NCBI GenBank assembly: GCA_937897365.1
Contig: CALCOP010000138.1
Coordinates: 1 to 13,797, forward strand
Reading direction: 5' to 3'
DNA from: an uncultured euryarchaeote
Lineage (GTDB): Archaea > Thermoplasmatota > Poseidoniia > Poseidoniales > Poseidoniaceae
Length of the DNA: 13,797 nucleotides
The position numbers were made by a program, and so were the translations under genes. The number at the start of each line of letters is the position of its first letter. Positions within the stretch are counted from its first letter, which is position 1. Under the pieces are notes generated by a model. The model worked only from the letters and a program-made list of their open reading frames with translations. It was not told the DNA's origin and did no database searches. This document shows positions 1 to 7,066 of this stretch, one piece after another.

Positions 1-101
1 AAGTGTTCTGCAACCATTCATGGGAGGACAAGAAGTGCTCGAACCTTGTTCCTGGGGATGATTCGGTAAGATTTGATATATCGTTGCCGTCATTTATCAT
101 C
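1..101. other. Left-edge stretch before the first assignable gene
   Basis: Too short to assign. One plus frame is open from base 2 to a TGA at 59-61 and could be the last 19 codons of an upstream gene. On the minus strand a frame is open from an ATG at 98-100 to the left edge (33 codons), but that ATG lies 1 base from the ATG of the plus-strand gene at 102, an implausible divergent arrangement. The plus frame of the 102-983 gene also stays open leftward to a GTG at base 3, but those extra 33 residues precede a domain that normally begins within a few residues of the start. The plus-strand upstream-gene tail is my weak preference, because it would leave 62-101 as a promoter region. Confidence 0.25.
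72..82 (+). promoter_or_regulatory. Candidate archaeal TATA box for the cyclotransferase gene
   Basis: An AT-rich TTTGATATATC stretch is centred about 25 bases upstream of the ATG at 102. That is the spacing expected for an archaeal TATA box feeding a leaderless transcript that begins at or next to the start codon. No Shine-Dalgarno sequence lies between it and the ATG, which fits leaderless initiation. No transcription data are available. Confidence 0.4.
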
Positions 102-983
102 ATGGAAGAAGAAGGCACGCTGTATTTTGGATACGGCTCAAACCTGGATTGGGCTGATTGGAAAGCATGGTGTGAAAAGAAGAAGCTCCGTTTCGAAGGT
201 TTAGTAGAACTCGGTCCATGCTGGTTACCAAATTATTCGATGAAATTCCACTACTATTCCAATTCGAGGAAAGGAGGTGCTGCCGATGTTTTTGAAACCG
301 GTCGAGGCCACGCAGTTCCCGGTGTTCTTTTTCGAATGAACGATGATGCTCTGCGTGCAATGGATCACAAAGAAGGCGTGAAAGCAGGTGCATATGCTCG
401 ACGTGAAGTCGAGGTCAGTCTCCCAAACGGAACGTTTGTCAAGGCCCTAACCTATTGTGTGACTGAAAACAGGCGAGAAGAGCGTTTTATTCAGCCTACA
501 ACATCCTATTGCAACCTCATCGAAAACGGGTTGAAGAAAAGAAATCTTCCAATTGCAGAATTAAAAAACGCTATTGAAGATTTTACCCCAAGTTATCCTT
601 TAGAGAAGATTTTTGTCTATGGAACATTGATGCATGGAGAATCTCGACACCCCACGCTTCTCCAATGCTGCATTGGAGAAGGACGTCCAGCATCCACAAA
701 AGGTGCTCTTGTCGATTTAGATGATTATCCCGGGATGTTGACCGGTGAAGAAGGGACAATACATGGTGAGGTTTACCACATTGATCAAGTGTATACAACC
801 TTGCAATCACTTGATACAATTGAAGGGTTTTATGGCTACGGTGCGAATGATTCCCTGTTTACCAGAACCATAGTCCAAATCGACACTGAACAAGGCTTAG
901 AGTGGGCGTGGGCATATGCTTACAATCGAGATGCTGAAGACAATCTCACTCGGATTGAATCTGGCAATTGGAAGAATCGTTAA
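102..983 (+). CDS. Tandem gamma-glutamylcyclotransferase/AIG2-like two-domain protein
   Basis: This 293-residue protein contains two copies of the GGCT/AIG2 (BtrG-like) fold. Domain 1 spans about residues 5-150: it begins with FGYGSNL (residues 9-15), has a DHKEG segment (88-92) whose Glu91 is the likely catalytic acid, and a later PTTSYCNLIENG stretch like the PS..Y..LI..G end of GGCT proteins. Domain 2 spans about residues 167-290: it begins with FVYGTLMHG (171-179), has the LDTIEGF motif (237-243) with likely catalytic Glu241, and ends with a WAYAY strand. The family cyclises gamma-glutamyl dipeptides or gamma-glutamyl-amines to 5-oxoproline and the freed amine; the substrate here is unknown. 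Single-domain relatives are about 120-190 residues, so this is a tandem fusion of two diverged copies. I chose ATG 102 over GTG 3 because it puts the first glycine-rich strand at the N-terminus and because of the TATA-like box 25 bases upstream. Its stop codon overlaps that of the convergent biotin-carrier gene by 4 bp. Confidence 0.85.
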   Translation: MEEEGTLYFGYGSNLDWADWKAWCEKKKLRFEGLVELGPCWLPNYSMKFHYYSNSRKGGAADVFETGRGHAVPGVLFRMNDDALRAMDHKEGVKAGAYARREVEVSLPNGTFVKALTYCVTENRREERFIQPTTSYCNLIENGLKKRNLPIAELKNAIEDFTPSYPLEKIFVYGTLMHGESRHPTLLQCCIGEGRPASTKGALVDLDDYPGMLTGEEGTIHGEVYHIDQVYTTLQSLDTIEGFYGYGANDSLFTRTIVQIDTEQGLEWAWAYAYNRDAEDNLTRIESGNWKNR

Positions 984-1453
984 GATTCATCGTCAACCAT
1001 TTCAAGCAAAACTGAACCTTGCTGAACTTGTTCATCAGCAGTGAAATGAATCGCGGTAATCTGTCCAGGATTCGATGCCAAGATTCGATGCTCCATTTTC
1101 ATCGCTTCAAGCACCATTAGTGTTTGACCCGCTTCGACTGATTGGCCAATCTCAACCAATACATCGAGAACCTTTCCTGGCATTGGAGCAACTAAACCGC
1201 CTTCATCACCTGATTGAGATGCACCTGGTTCAATCCGTTCTAAACAGAATGTATGACCTTCAAAATGAACCCACCAAACATCACCAACCTTCGCAGCCGT
1301 TGCATAACTCTTCAATCCGCTGGCCATGGTGAGTAAAAGTCTTCCATCAGGTTCTACGGTTGCTTGATGTTCGCCCAAGTGCCAAACATCTCCTTGTTTT
1401 GCCACCGTGACCTCAATTTCCCCTTGAGCAGTTCTGAATTGGTGAAGCATCAT
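980..1453 (-). CDS. Biotin-carrier subunit (BT-BCCP part) of methylcrotonyl-CoA carboxylase
   Basis: This 157-residue protein ends in a biotinyl domain (about residues 86-155) with the APMPG turn (89-93) and the EAMKM biotinylation motif (116-120); Lys119 is the residue that would carry biotin. Residues 5-75 are not a flexible Ala/Pro linker as in AccB. They are beta-rich (WHLGEHQATVE, DVWWVHFEGH) and resemble the C-terminal half of the BT domain that in bacterial and mitochondrial MCC alpha joins biotin carboxylase to BCCP. The gene therefore looks like the detached C-terminal part of MCC alpha. It carries activated CO2 from the biotin carboxylase to the carboxyltransferase in the cytoplasm. 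The first ATG (1451-1453) overlaps the TGA of the upstream biotin carboxylase gene (ATGA) and has AGGAGG 5 bases upstream, so translational coupling is likely. A second ATG follows immediately. The 3' end overlaps the convergent cyclotransferase gene by 4 bp. Confidence 0.9.
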   Translation of the reverse strand: MMLHQFRTAQGEIEVTVAKQGDVWHLGEHQATVEPDGRLLLTMASGLKSYATAAKVGDVWWVHFEGHTFCLERIEPGASQSGDEGGLVAPMPGKVLDVLVEIGQSVEAGQTLMVLEAMKMEHRILASNPGQITAIHFTADEQVQQGSVLLEMVDDES

Positions 1454-2961
1454 GGATACCTCCTGTTCAGTGTCATGAATGGACTCACGGGACCAGAGTA
1501 TTCATTGGATTCAGTACTTGAGTTGCTCTGCCGATGCAGTCCAGAACTTTCAGAAACTGCAGCAGCCATGAGGGCACCGTCTTCGATTTCAACAGGAATT
1601 GAGGGAGACCATCCATCGGGCCATAATCTGTCAATCATGGTCGTATCTGTTGCACCTTCAATGACCTCAGGCACATCACATAATTCACGTAGGAAACGAA
1701 GATTGGTAATTGTTCCAAGAACAACAAACTCGTCCAAGGCTCGACGCATACGTTGTAATGCTTCAATGCGCGAAGGTGCCCAGACAATCAATTTCGCCAA
1801 CATTGGATCATAATTTGGAGTCACCTCATCGCCTTGCCGTACACCAGTATCCAGGCGTATACCAGGTCCCTCTGGCGGCTGGAACACTGCCAACGGACCG
1901 ATAGCTGGAAGGAAGTTATTCGATGCATCTTCTGCATACAAGCGAACTTCAATTGCATGACCTCGAAGATGTAACTCGCCACATGACATCGGCTCTCCAG
2001 CTGCGATTCTCAATTGTTCACGAACAATGTCAACACCAGTTACCAGTTCGGTAACTGGGTGCTCGACTTGAATACGGGTGTTCATTTCGAGGAAGAAAAA
2101 CTCTCCATTTGGGGCAAGGAGAAATTCAACCGTTCCAGCACCCTCGTAATTGACAGCCATTGCAGCAGCAACCGCCGCTTTACCCATGGCTGTTCGAAGC
2201 TCTTCGCTCATAGTAGCACATGGGGCTTCTTCGAACACTTTCTGATGACGGCGTTGAACACTGCATTCACGTTCACCCAAGTGGATCGTGCGTCCATGGC
2301 GGTCTGCGAGGATTTGAATCTCGACGTGTTTTGAGCCTGTGAGCATTCGTTCAAGATAAACTCGACCATCGCCAAAGGCAGCTAATGCCTCACGTCGTGC
2401 GCTTTGAGCCGCATTAAGAAGGTCTTCTGGACGTTCGACAGCACGCATTCCTTTGCCACCACCACCTGATGAGGCTTTGAGCAAGAGTGGATAACCAACC
2501 CGAGTACTGGCATGTTGAATAGCAGTAAGTGCCTCTTGCTCATCTTCTTCCTCAATCTCTTCGCCTGGAATAACAGGGACACCTGCGTCTCTCATCGTTT
2601 TACGAGCAGTCATTTTATCGCCCATTCGCTCGATAGCTGAAGGACTTGGACCAATCCATTGTATTCCGGCTTGAGTAACTGCTCGTGCGAAATCAGCTCG
2701 CTCGGAGAGGAACCCAAAACCAGGGTGGACTGCATCGCATCCGGTAGATGCCGCAATTTCAAGAATCTGTTCTTGATTGAGGTACGTTGTAGTGATTGAG
2801 TCGCCTTCCAACAGAACTGCTTGATTTGCAAGTTCAACAAAGAGTGATTTTGAGTCATTTTCAGCGTAAATGGCGACACTCTGAAGACCAGCCTCACGGC
2901 AAGCGCGTAAGATACGGCAAGCAATTTCACCTCGATTGGCCACCAAGACTTTGCTAACCAT
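1450..2961 (-). CDS. mccA: Biotin carboxylase subunit of methylcrotonyl-CoA (acyl-CoA) carboxylase
   Basis: This 503-residue biotin carboxylase catalyses ATP- and bicarbonate-dependent carboxylation of the biotin on the neighbouring carrier protein. The N-domain starts with KVLVANRGEIACRI (4-17). The central ATP-grasp domain has the glycine loop SSGGGGKGM (164-172), RECSVQRRHQK (231-241) and EMNTRIQVEHPVTE (292-305). By alignment with E. coli AccC the key residues are present: Glu292, Arg296 and Glu300 in the last motif, and Arg340 in IEVR. Catalytic residues look complete. AccC ends near residue 449. Here about 50 further residues (450-503) include a Ser/Asn-rich stretch and an SPF...NRRYP end that resembles the start of the BT domain of MCC alpha. 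The ATG at 2961 has GAGGG 6 bases upstream, overlapping the stop of the hydratase gene 9 bp away. The operon order matches liuD/mccA after liuC. The subunit could also serve another acyl-CoA carboxylase in the cell. Confidence 0.92.
   Translation of the reverse strand: MVSKVLVANRGEIACRILRACREAGLQSVAIYAENDSKSLFVELANQAVLLEGDSITTTYLNQEQILEIAASTGCDAVHPGFGFLSERADFARAVTQAGIQWIGPSPSAIERMGDKMTARKTMRDAGVPVIPGEEIEEEDEQEALTAIQHASTRVGYPLLLKASSGGGGKGMRAVERPEDLLNAAQSARREALAAFGDGRVYLERMLTGSKHVEIQILADRHGRTIHLGERECSVQRRHQKVFEEAPCATMSEELRTAMGKAAVAAAMAVNYEGAGTVEFLLAPNGEFFFLEMNTRIQVEHPVTELVTGVDIVREQLRIAAGEPMSCGELHLRGHAIEVRLYAEDASNNFLPAIGPLAVFQPPEGPGIRLDTGVRQGDEVTPNYDPMLAKLIVWAPSRIEALQRMRRALDEFVVLGTITNLRFLRELCDVPEVIEGATDTTMIDRLWPDGWSPSIPVEIEDGALMAAAVSESSGLHRQSNSSTESNEYSGPVSPFMTLNRRYP
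1459..1464 (-). promoter_or_regulatory. Strong Shine-Dalgarno site inside the end of the biotin carboxylase gene
   Basis: AGGAGG on the minus strand ends 5 bases before the ATG of the biotin-carrier gene. In the biotin carboxylase frame the same six bases are the two Arg codons of the C-terminal RRYP. This strong site argues that the second cistron is independently initiated and is not the product of a recent sequencing frameshift. Confidence 0.75.
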
Positions 2962-2970
2962 TGCTTACCC

Positions 2971-3828
2971 TCATTCGTTTTTCCAATTGGCAGGGCGCTT
3001 GTCCAAGAATGATGAGAGGCCCTCTTGACCTTCATTCGACCCTCTCATGCGACTGGTGAAGTCAAGTGTAAATTCTCGTAACTCTGCATCGCTACCGGTC
3101 CATCGGTCGAACTCGAGAGTCAACTCTTTGGCAAGGGTAATCGCTTGTGGACCTGTACTGAGAACTTCTTCTCGCAAGGTCTCGACGGCTGGAGAAAGAT
3201 GGTCGACGGAATCGACAACGGCTTCGATGAAGCCAATACGAAGGGCTTCTTGGGAGTCGATTCGGCTGGCTTGCATAGCAAGTCGACGGAAACAGGCTGA
3301 GCCGAGACGGCGATACACATAGGGCCCGATGACAGCAGGAAGGATTCCAAGTTTCGCCTCTGACAAAGCGATTTTAACATTTGAAGTAGCAATGACGTGA
3401 TCCAGACATGCAACAAGTCCAGCACCACCACCCAGTGCAACACCTTGAATTGCGCCAATTGTGAAGCAGGGATGTGCCCACAAACCATTGAAAAGTCGGT
3501 CAAGACGTTCTGAATCAATTCGATTTTCTTCCGGTGTATTCGCACCAGCATCACGCATCATGTTGATATCAGCGCCTGCACAAAAATGACGTCCAGCGCC
3601 AGAAAGAATGAGCGTTCGTAAGAAGGGCGCACCATTGGCGTCGTAAAGCTCTCCCGTAACACCAACGCTTCTTTCAGCAGTCCAATCAAAAAGAGTGCAC
3701 AGTTCGGTAATCATCTGAATATTGAGAGCATTGAACTTGTCTTCTCTGTTCAATTTGATATGGCAGCCTGAATCCTCAATTTTAATTGAGACCAATTCAG
3801 TTGGCGGTGGCGTATCGATTTGTGTCAT
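2971..3828 (-). CDS. liuC: Enoyl-CoA hydratase/isomerase, probably 3-methylglutaconyl-CoA hydratase
   Basis: This 285-residue protein is of the crotonase superfamily. Oxyanion-hole segments are HFCAGADI (81-88) and GVALGGGAGL (129-138). In crotonase the two catalytic glutamates are Glu144 and Glu164. Here the first position is Gly (GGGAGLVACLD) and only the second is kept, Glu157 in SEAKLGILPAVIGPYV. That combination, including the LPAVI.PYV stretch, is what I recall of bacterial LiuC proteins, which hydrate 3-methylglutaconyl-CoA to HMG-CoA in leucine breakdown. The location between mccB and the biotin carboxylase gene supports this role. A segment around 51-70 is longer than in most 260-residue relatives. 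The KRPANW C-terminus is typical of the family. The ATG at 3828 has GGAG 8 bases upstream. The gene is separated by 42 bp from mccB and by 9 bp from the biotin carboxylase gene. A generic enoyl-CoA hydratase is the alternative. Confidence 0.88.
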   Translation of the reverse strand: MTQIDTPPPTELVSIKIEDSGCHIKLNREDKFNALNIQMITELCTLFDWTAERSVGVTGELYDANGAPFLRTLILSGAGRHFCAGADINMMRDAGANTPEENRIDSERLDRLFNGLWAHPCFTIGAIQGVALGGGAGLVACLDHVIATSNVKIALSEAKLGILPAVIGPYVYRRLGSACFRRLAMQASRIDSQEALRIGFIEAVVDSVDHLSPAVETLREEVLSTGPQAITLAKELTLEFDRWTGSDAELREFTLDFTSRMRGSNEGQEGLSSFLDKRPANWKNE

Positions 3829-3870
3829 GTTGAAAACTCCAATTGCATTTTTGATTTTCTAATTGAAATA

Positions 3871-5481
3871 TTACATCCTAAATACGCCGAATCGGTCGTC
3901 AGGCAGAGGAGCATTTCGAGCAGTTGCCAAACATAAGCCGAGAACATCACGTGTGTCACGAGGATCAATAATCCCATCATCCCATAACCGAGCCGTAGAA
4001 TAGTATGGACTACCTTCAGTTTCGTATTTCTCGAGAATTGGGTTACGGAACGATTCAAGCTCTTCACCAACCATTGCTGGTTGGCCTTCACGTGCCCTCT
4101 GGTCTTGTTTAACGGTGGTAAGAACATCGGCTGCTTGCGGACCACCCATGACTGAAATTCGACTGTTAGGCCACATGAATAAGAAGCGAGGGTCGTATGC
4201 TCTACCACACATTCCATAATTTCCGGCGCCGTGGGAGCCGCCAATAATTACGGTGAACTTCGGAACATTGACACATGAAACTGCAGTAACGAGTTTAGCA
4301 CCATCTTTTGCTATACCGCCTGCCTCATACGCTTTACCAACCATGAAACCGGTTATATTCTGTAAAAAGACGAGAGGAATGCCCCTCTGCCCGCACAATT
4401 CAACAAAGTGGGCTCCTTTTTGGGAAGACTCCGAAAACAGGATTCCATTGTTTGCAACGATTCCGACCTTGTGCCCGTGAATGTGAGCGAATCCGCAAAC
4501 AAGCGTTGTTCCGTATCTTGATTTGAATTCATGGAAGCGTGAACCGTCCACTATTCGAGCGATGATCTCCTTGATATCGAACGGCGTTCGGTTGTCTTTG
4601 GGTATTAATCCGAGTAAATCATCGACATCGTGTGAGGGCTGTTCTGGAGGCGCACTTGCTGATGCTGCAAGCGTGCGGGGTCCAAGATTTTCAACGATGT
4701 TTCGAACCATCCGTAAGGCCTCACTCTCATCTTCTGCAAAATGATCTGCAACACCAGACTGGGCGGTGTGAACATCAGCCCCACCTAATTCTTCGGCCGT
4801 GACCTCTTCTCCAGTTGCGGCTTTTACCAATGGGGGACCGGCCAAGAAAATTGTACCGTTTCCTTTGACGATGATTGATTCATCACTCATTGCGGGAACG
4901 TAAGCGCCACCAGCGGTGCACGAACCGAGAACCGCAGCGATTTGAGGAATCTTATCACCCGACATCCTGGCTTGGTTTCGGAAGATTCTTCCGAAATGGC
5001 CTATGTCAGGAAATACTTCGTCTTGCATTGGAAGGAATGCACCACCAGAGTCTACCAAATAGATGCAAGGCAGGTGATTTTCATGAGCAACCGTTTGCGC
5101 ACGGATATGCTTCTTTACGGTCATTGGGTAATATGAACCACCTTTCACAGTTGCATCATTGGCAACAAAAAGACATTCGCGACCGTGGACCATGCCCACT
5201 CCAGTTACAATTCCAGCGGAATGTGCTCGCCCGTCATAAAGCTCGAAAGCGGCAAGTGGAGAAAGTTCAAGAAATGCGGTGCCTGGGTCAATGATACGTT
5301 CAATTCGTTCACGTGCAAGGAGTTTATCTCGACTCCTATGTCGTTCAACATACTTACTGCCCCCCCCATTTGAAGCGACGGCTAAGCGTTCTTGCAAGAC
5401 GTCGATAAGAGATTGATTGAACTTCTTATGCTCTACGAACTCAGGGTCGCTGCGATTTACACGGGTAGGTAATCGGTCCAT
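3871..5481 (-). CDS. mccB: Methylcrotonyl-CoA carboxylase carboxyltransferase (beta) subunit
   Basis: This 536-residue carboxyltransferase has two crotonase-like halves. It transfers CO2 from carboxybiotin to an acyl-CoA. Positions below count from the ATG at 5481. The N-half has RHRSRDKLLARERIERIIDP (47-66), TVKGGSYYPMTVKKHIRAQ (111-129), VDSGGAFLPMQDEVFPD (143-159) and the oxyanion-hole loop SCTAGGAYVPAM (187-198). The C-half has FLQNITGFMVG (372-382), GGIAKDGAKLV and GGSHGAGNYGMCGRAYDPRF (415-434). The NITGFMVG sequence separates MCC/geranyl-CoA carboxylase beta subunits from propionyl/acetyl-CoA carboxylases, which have D.PGFLPG. With LiuC next door, 3-methylcrotonyl-CoA is the likely substrate; geranyl-CoA is the main alternative. 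A GTG two codons upstream (5487) is possible, but GAGGGG would lie directly against it. That SD sits 5 bases before ATG 5481, so I prefer the ATG. A run of eight Gs encodes the conserved Gly-Gly-Gly near residue 40; the frame stays intact across it. Confidence 0.94.
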   Translation of the reverse strand: MDRLPTRVNRSDPEFVEHKKFNQSLIDVLQERLAVASNGGGSKYVERHRSRDKLLARERIERIIDPGTAFLELSPLAAFELYDGRAHSAGIVTGVGMVHGRECLFVANDATVKGGSYYPMTVKKHIRAQTVAHENHLPCIYLVDSGGAFLPMQDEVFPDIGHFGRIFRNQARMSGDKIPQIAAVLGSCTAGGAYVPAMSDESIIVKGNGTIFLAGPPLVKAATGEEVTAEELGGADVHTAQSGVADHFAEDESEALRMVRNIVENLGPRTLAASASAPPEQPSHDVDDLLGLIPKDNRTPFDIKEIIARIVDGSRFHEFKSRYGTTLVCGFAHIHGHKVGIVANNGILFSESSQKGAHFVELCGQRGIPLVFLQNITGFMVGKAYEAGGIAKDGAKLVTAVSCVNVPKFTVIIGGSHGAGNYGMCGRAYDPRFLFMWPNSRISVMGGPQAADVLTTVKQDQRAREGQPAMVGEELESFRNPILEKYETEGSPYYSTARLWDDGIIDPRDTRDVLGLCLATARNAPLPDDRFGVFRM

Positions 5482-5487
5482 CTTCAC

Positions 5488-5502
5488 CCCTCATACCGAG
5501 GG
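5488..5502 (-). promoter_or_regulatory. Hairpin overlapping the Shine-Dalgarno site of mccB
   Basis: In the mRNA sense, CCCTC-GGTAT-GAGGG forms a perfect 5-bp stem with a 5-nt loop. The 3' arm is the GAGGGG Shine-Dalgarno sequence that precedes the mccB ATG (5481). If the hairpin forms, the ribosome-binding site is paired. It lies in the 74-bp gap between the DUF63 gene and mccB, which may also hold the operon promoter: a GTGTTAAAG stretch near 5515-5523 is TATA-like, but weak. The structure is visible in the sequence; a regulatory role is inference. Confidence 0.35.
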
Positions 5503-5555
5503 AGGAGGAAGGCGTCTTTAACACTACTACAGTTCAGTTATGCGAACCTTTGTTC

Positions 5556-6944
5556 TCAAACACCAAGCATGAGTCTTCCAATGTCCCTCAATCCGGGCGC
5601 TAGCCCAACAATAAGAACGGCAAGAACAATCAGAATACGGATGTGTCGTTGTCTTTTTTCGACTTTCATTTCTACAAACATCCAACTAATGGCACCAACC
5701 AGAACTGCTTTGAGTAAGGCGAAAAGCCACGCGCCTTCACCAAATTCAATTCCGAGCATTGCGTTTAATTCTCCACCATAAACAATCACTTGATTACTGA
5801 CAACATGCTTTTCACCATATCCGAAGTAATCGATACCTACCATTGTCGCAAATCCATCACACAGTTGCCCGAACACCATTGCCAGAACCATTGGACTTGC
5901 AAGTAATGCAGTTCGGGAAAGCATCTCGACAGGGTGTTGATCAATCTCATCACCTGCTTCTTCCCATGCTTTGACACTAATCCCTTCAGGCAAAACTCCC
6001 GCCTCATAACCCGTTAATTTGAGTTGAAGTGCGTCTTCATATCCTCTTCGATACATAACATAGCACACAATGCCGGGTATCCCAAAGACGACCAATAAAG
6101 GCCACCAAGCAATCGATTCCGAGACTCGTAAACTCTCTTGCGTCCAAGGTGTTGCGAGAAATTGAAACCAATGAAAGAGGCCAAGAACGCTTGACGAGGC
6201 CCCAAATGCAAACATGCCTCTGGTTATTGCAGGCCAACCTCGAGTCTGGATAATGATGGCGAAAAGAACAGCAAAAGAAACCACAAAACCGATACCAATC
6301 CACAACATACCTATGTCATCATGCCCGAGATACGATGGTTGATACAAAAAAGCCCAATGGAAGAAGAGCATAAGAAATAAAATTGGAAGGAGTGCTTTAC
6401 GAATTTTGTTCTCGATTCGGTCCGAGTCAATTCCATCCCATTGAGAAGCAAGAAACTGTGAGAGTCCTGCGACAACAATCAGCCATACTGCGAGATGAAG
6501 ATGAATAATTGGAGAGATAAACAACCAATCCATATCTGAACTAAAGAAATCTGCATCCTCTAAAACTCGTAAAACTGGAGCGAGACAAACCCATGTCAGG
6601 AGAGCGATAAGCATGCGATCACCGGCAGGAAAATCTGCTTTTCGAAACAATGCCTGCAATACAACAACACTCGCCAACATGCTAAAAGTGTAGAGCATGG
6701 TATTGATTCGATTGTAATCTGCATCGCCAGCCGAACCCGCATCTTCCATTATCGGGTCCCAGATTATTGGCTTGAGGCCGTCTTCCCATACGACATCATT
6801 GGCAACGAAGAAACTGACGAGAAAAGCGGCCAAACCAACAGCAGCTAACCATAAGGTACCTCTTTCTAAGGGAGAATATGTATCTGAAGGCAAAGAAGGA
6901 TGTGTTGAGGCAAGTTGTTGCTCAAGTTGTTCAAGACCCTGCAT
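5556..6944 (-). CDS. DUF63 family polytopic membrane protein
   Basis: This 462-residue protein has about 10-11 hydrophobic segments (for example 31-50, 82-100, 109-128, 140-162, 184-200, 210-232, 242-262, 278-297, 345-365, 400-425, 434-455). Several segments match what I know of the archaeal DUF63 family: IWDPIMED followed by YNRINTMLY (about 61-85), a RVLEDADFF motif (126-134) after a membrane segment, DGFATMVGIDYFGYGEKHV (363-381), and the C-terminal GLRDIGRLMLGV (451-462). The function of DUF63 is not established. The conserved charged residues next to membrane helices (Glu129, Asp130, Asp363, Asp372, Glu378, His380) suggest transport or an intramembrane enzymatic role, but nothing here decides it. 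The loop between helices at about 300-345 is acidic and not membrane-like. The ATG at 6944 has AGGGAT 6 bases upstream. The 92-bp gap to the FKBP gene could hold a promoter (a weak CCTTTAATTC near 7007-7016). Confidence 0.85.
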   Translation of the reverse strand: MQGLEQLEQQLASTHPSLPSDTYSPLERGTLWLAAVGLAAFLVSFFVANDVVWEDGLKPIIWDPIMEDAGSAGDADYNRINTMLYTFSMLASVVVLQALFRKADFPAGDRMLIALLTWVCLAPVLRVLEDADFFSSDMDWLFISPIIHLHLAVWLIVVAGLSQFLASQWDGIDSDRIENKIRKALLPILFLMLFFHWAFLYQPSYLGHDDIGMLWIGIGFVVSFAVLFAIIIQTRGWPAITRGMFAFGASSSVLGLFHWFQFLATPWTQESLRVSESIAWWPLLVVFGIPGIVCYVMYRRGYEDALQLKLTGYEAGVLPEGISVKAWEEAGDEIDQHPVEMLSRTALLASPMVLAMVFGQLCDGFATMVGIDYFGYGEKHVVSNQVIVYGGELNAMLGIEFGEGAWLFALLKAVLVGAISWMFVEMKVEKRQRHIRILIVLAVLIVGLAPGLRDIGRLMLGV

Positions 6945-7034
6945 AACTATCCCTGTTCACGCCTTGTGCATCCCATCAATATCCTTTGGGGCAAGATGCT
7001 GTTGAATTAAAGGATTCAAACAAACAATCTGCTG

Positions 7035-7066
7035 GTTCACTCTTCTTCCTGTGAAAGGCGTGCAAT
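7035..7066. repeat. Copy 1 of a near-repeat at the 3' end of the FKBP gene
   Basis: Bases 7035-7050 are identical to 7933-7948 (16 of 16), and the similarity continues through 7051-7066 with a few mismatches. Both copies lie at the same reading-frame position and encode the end RLS(Q/K)EEE, the stop codon and two bases beyond it. See the second copy at 7933. Confidence 0.55.

Noticed and set aside
1..100. Minus-strand 33-codon open frame starting at ATG 98-100 and running off the left edge
   Set aside because: Its ATG would be one base from the ATG of the plus-strand gene at 102, leaving no room for either promoter. The length is too short to show coding character.
2014..2334. Plus-strand open frame opposite the biotin carboxylase gene, and similar long antisense frames such as 7559-8161
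   Set aside because: They lie entirely or largely antisense to strongly supported genes, have no recognisable motif, and are explained by the codon pattern of the real gene.
2971..3000. Hydratase C-terminus (ANWKNE) resembles the cyclotransferase C-terminus (GNWKNR), hinting at a repeat
   Set aside because: KRP.NW endings are usual for crotonase-family proteins. The DNA match is short and the genes are in opposite orientation, so chance is sufficient.
5360..5367. Run of eight C (G on the coding strand) in mccB as a possible frameshift site
   Set aside because: The frame is intact on both sides, and the run encodes a conserved glycine cluster. No alternative downstream product is apparent.
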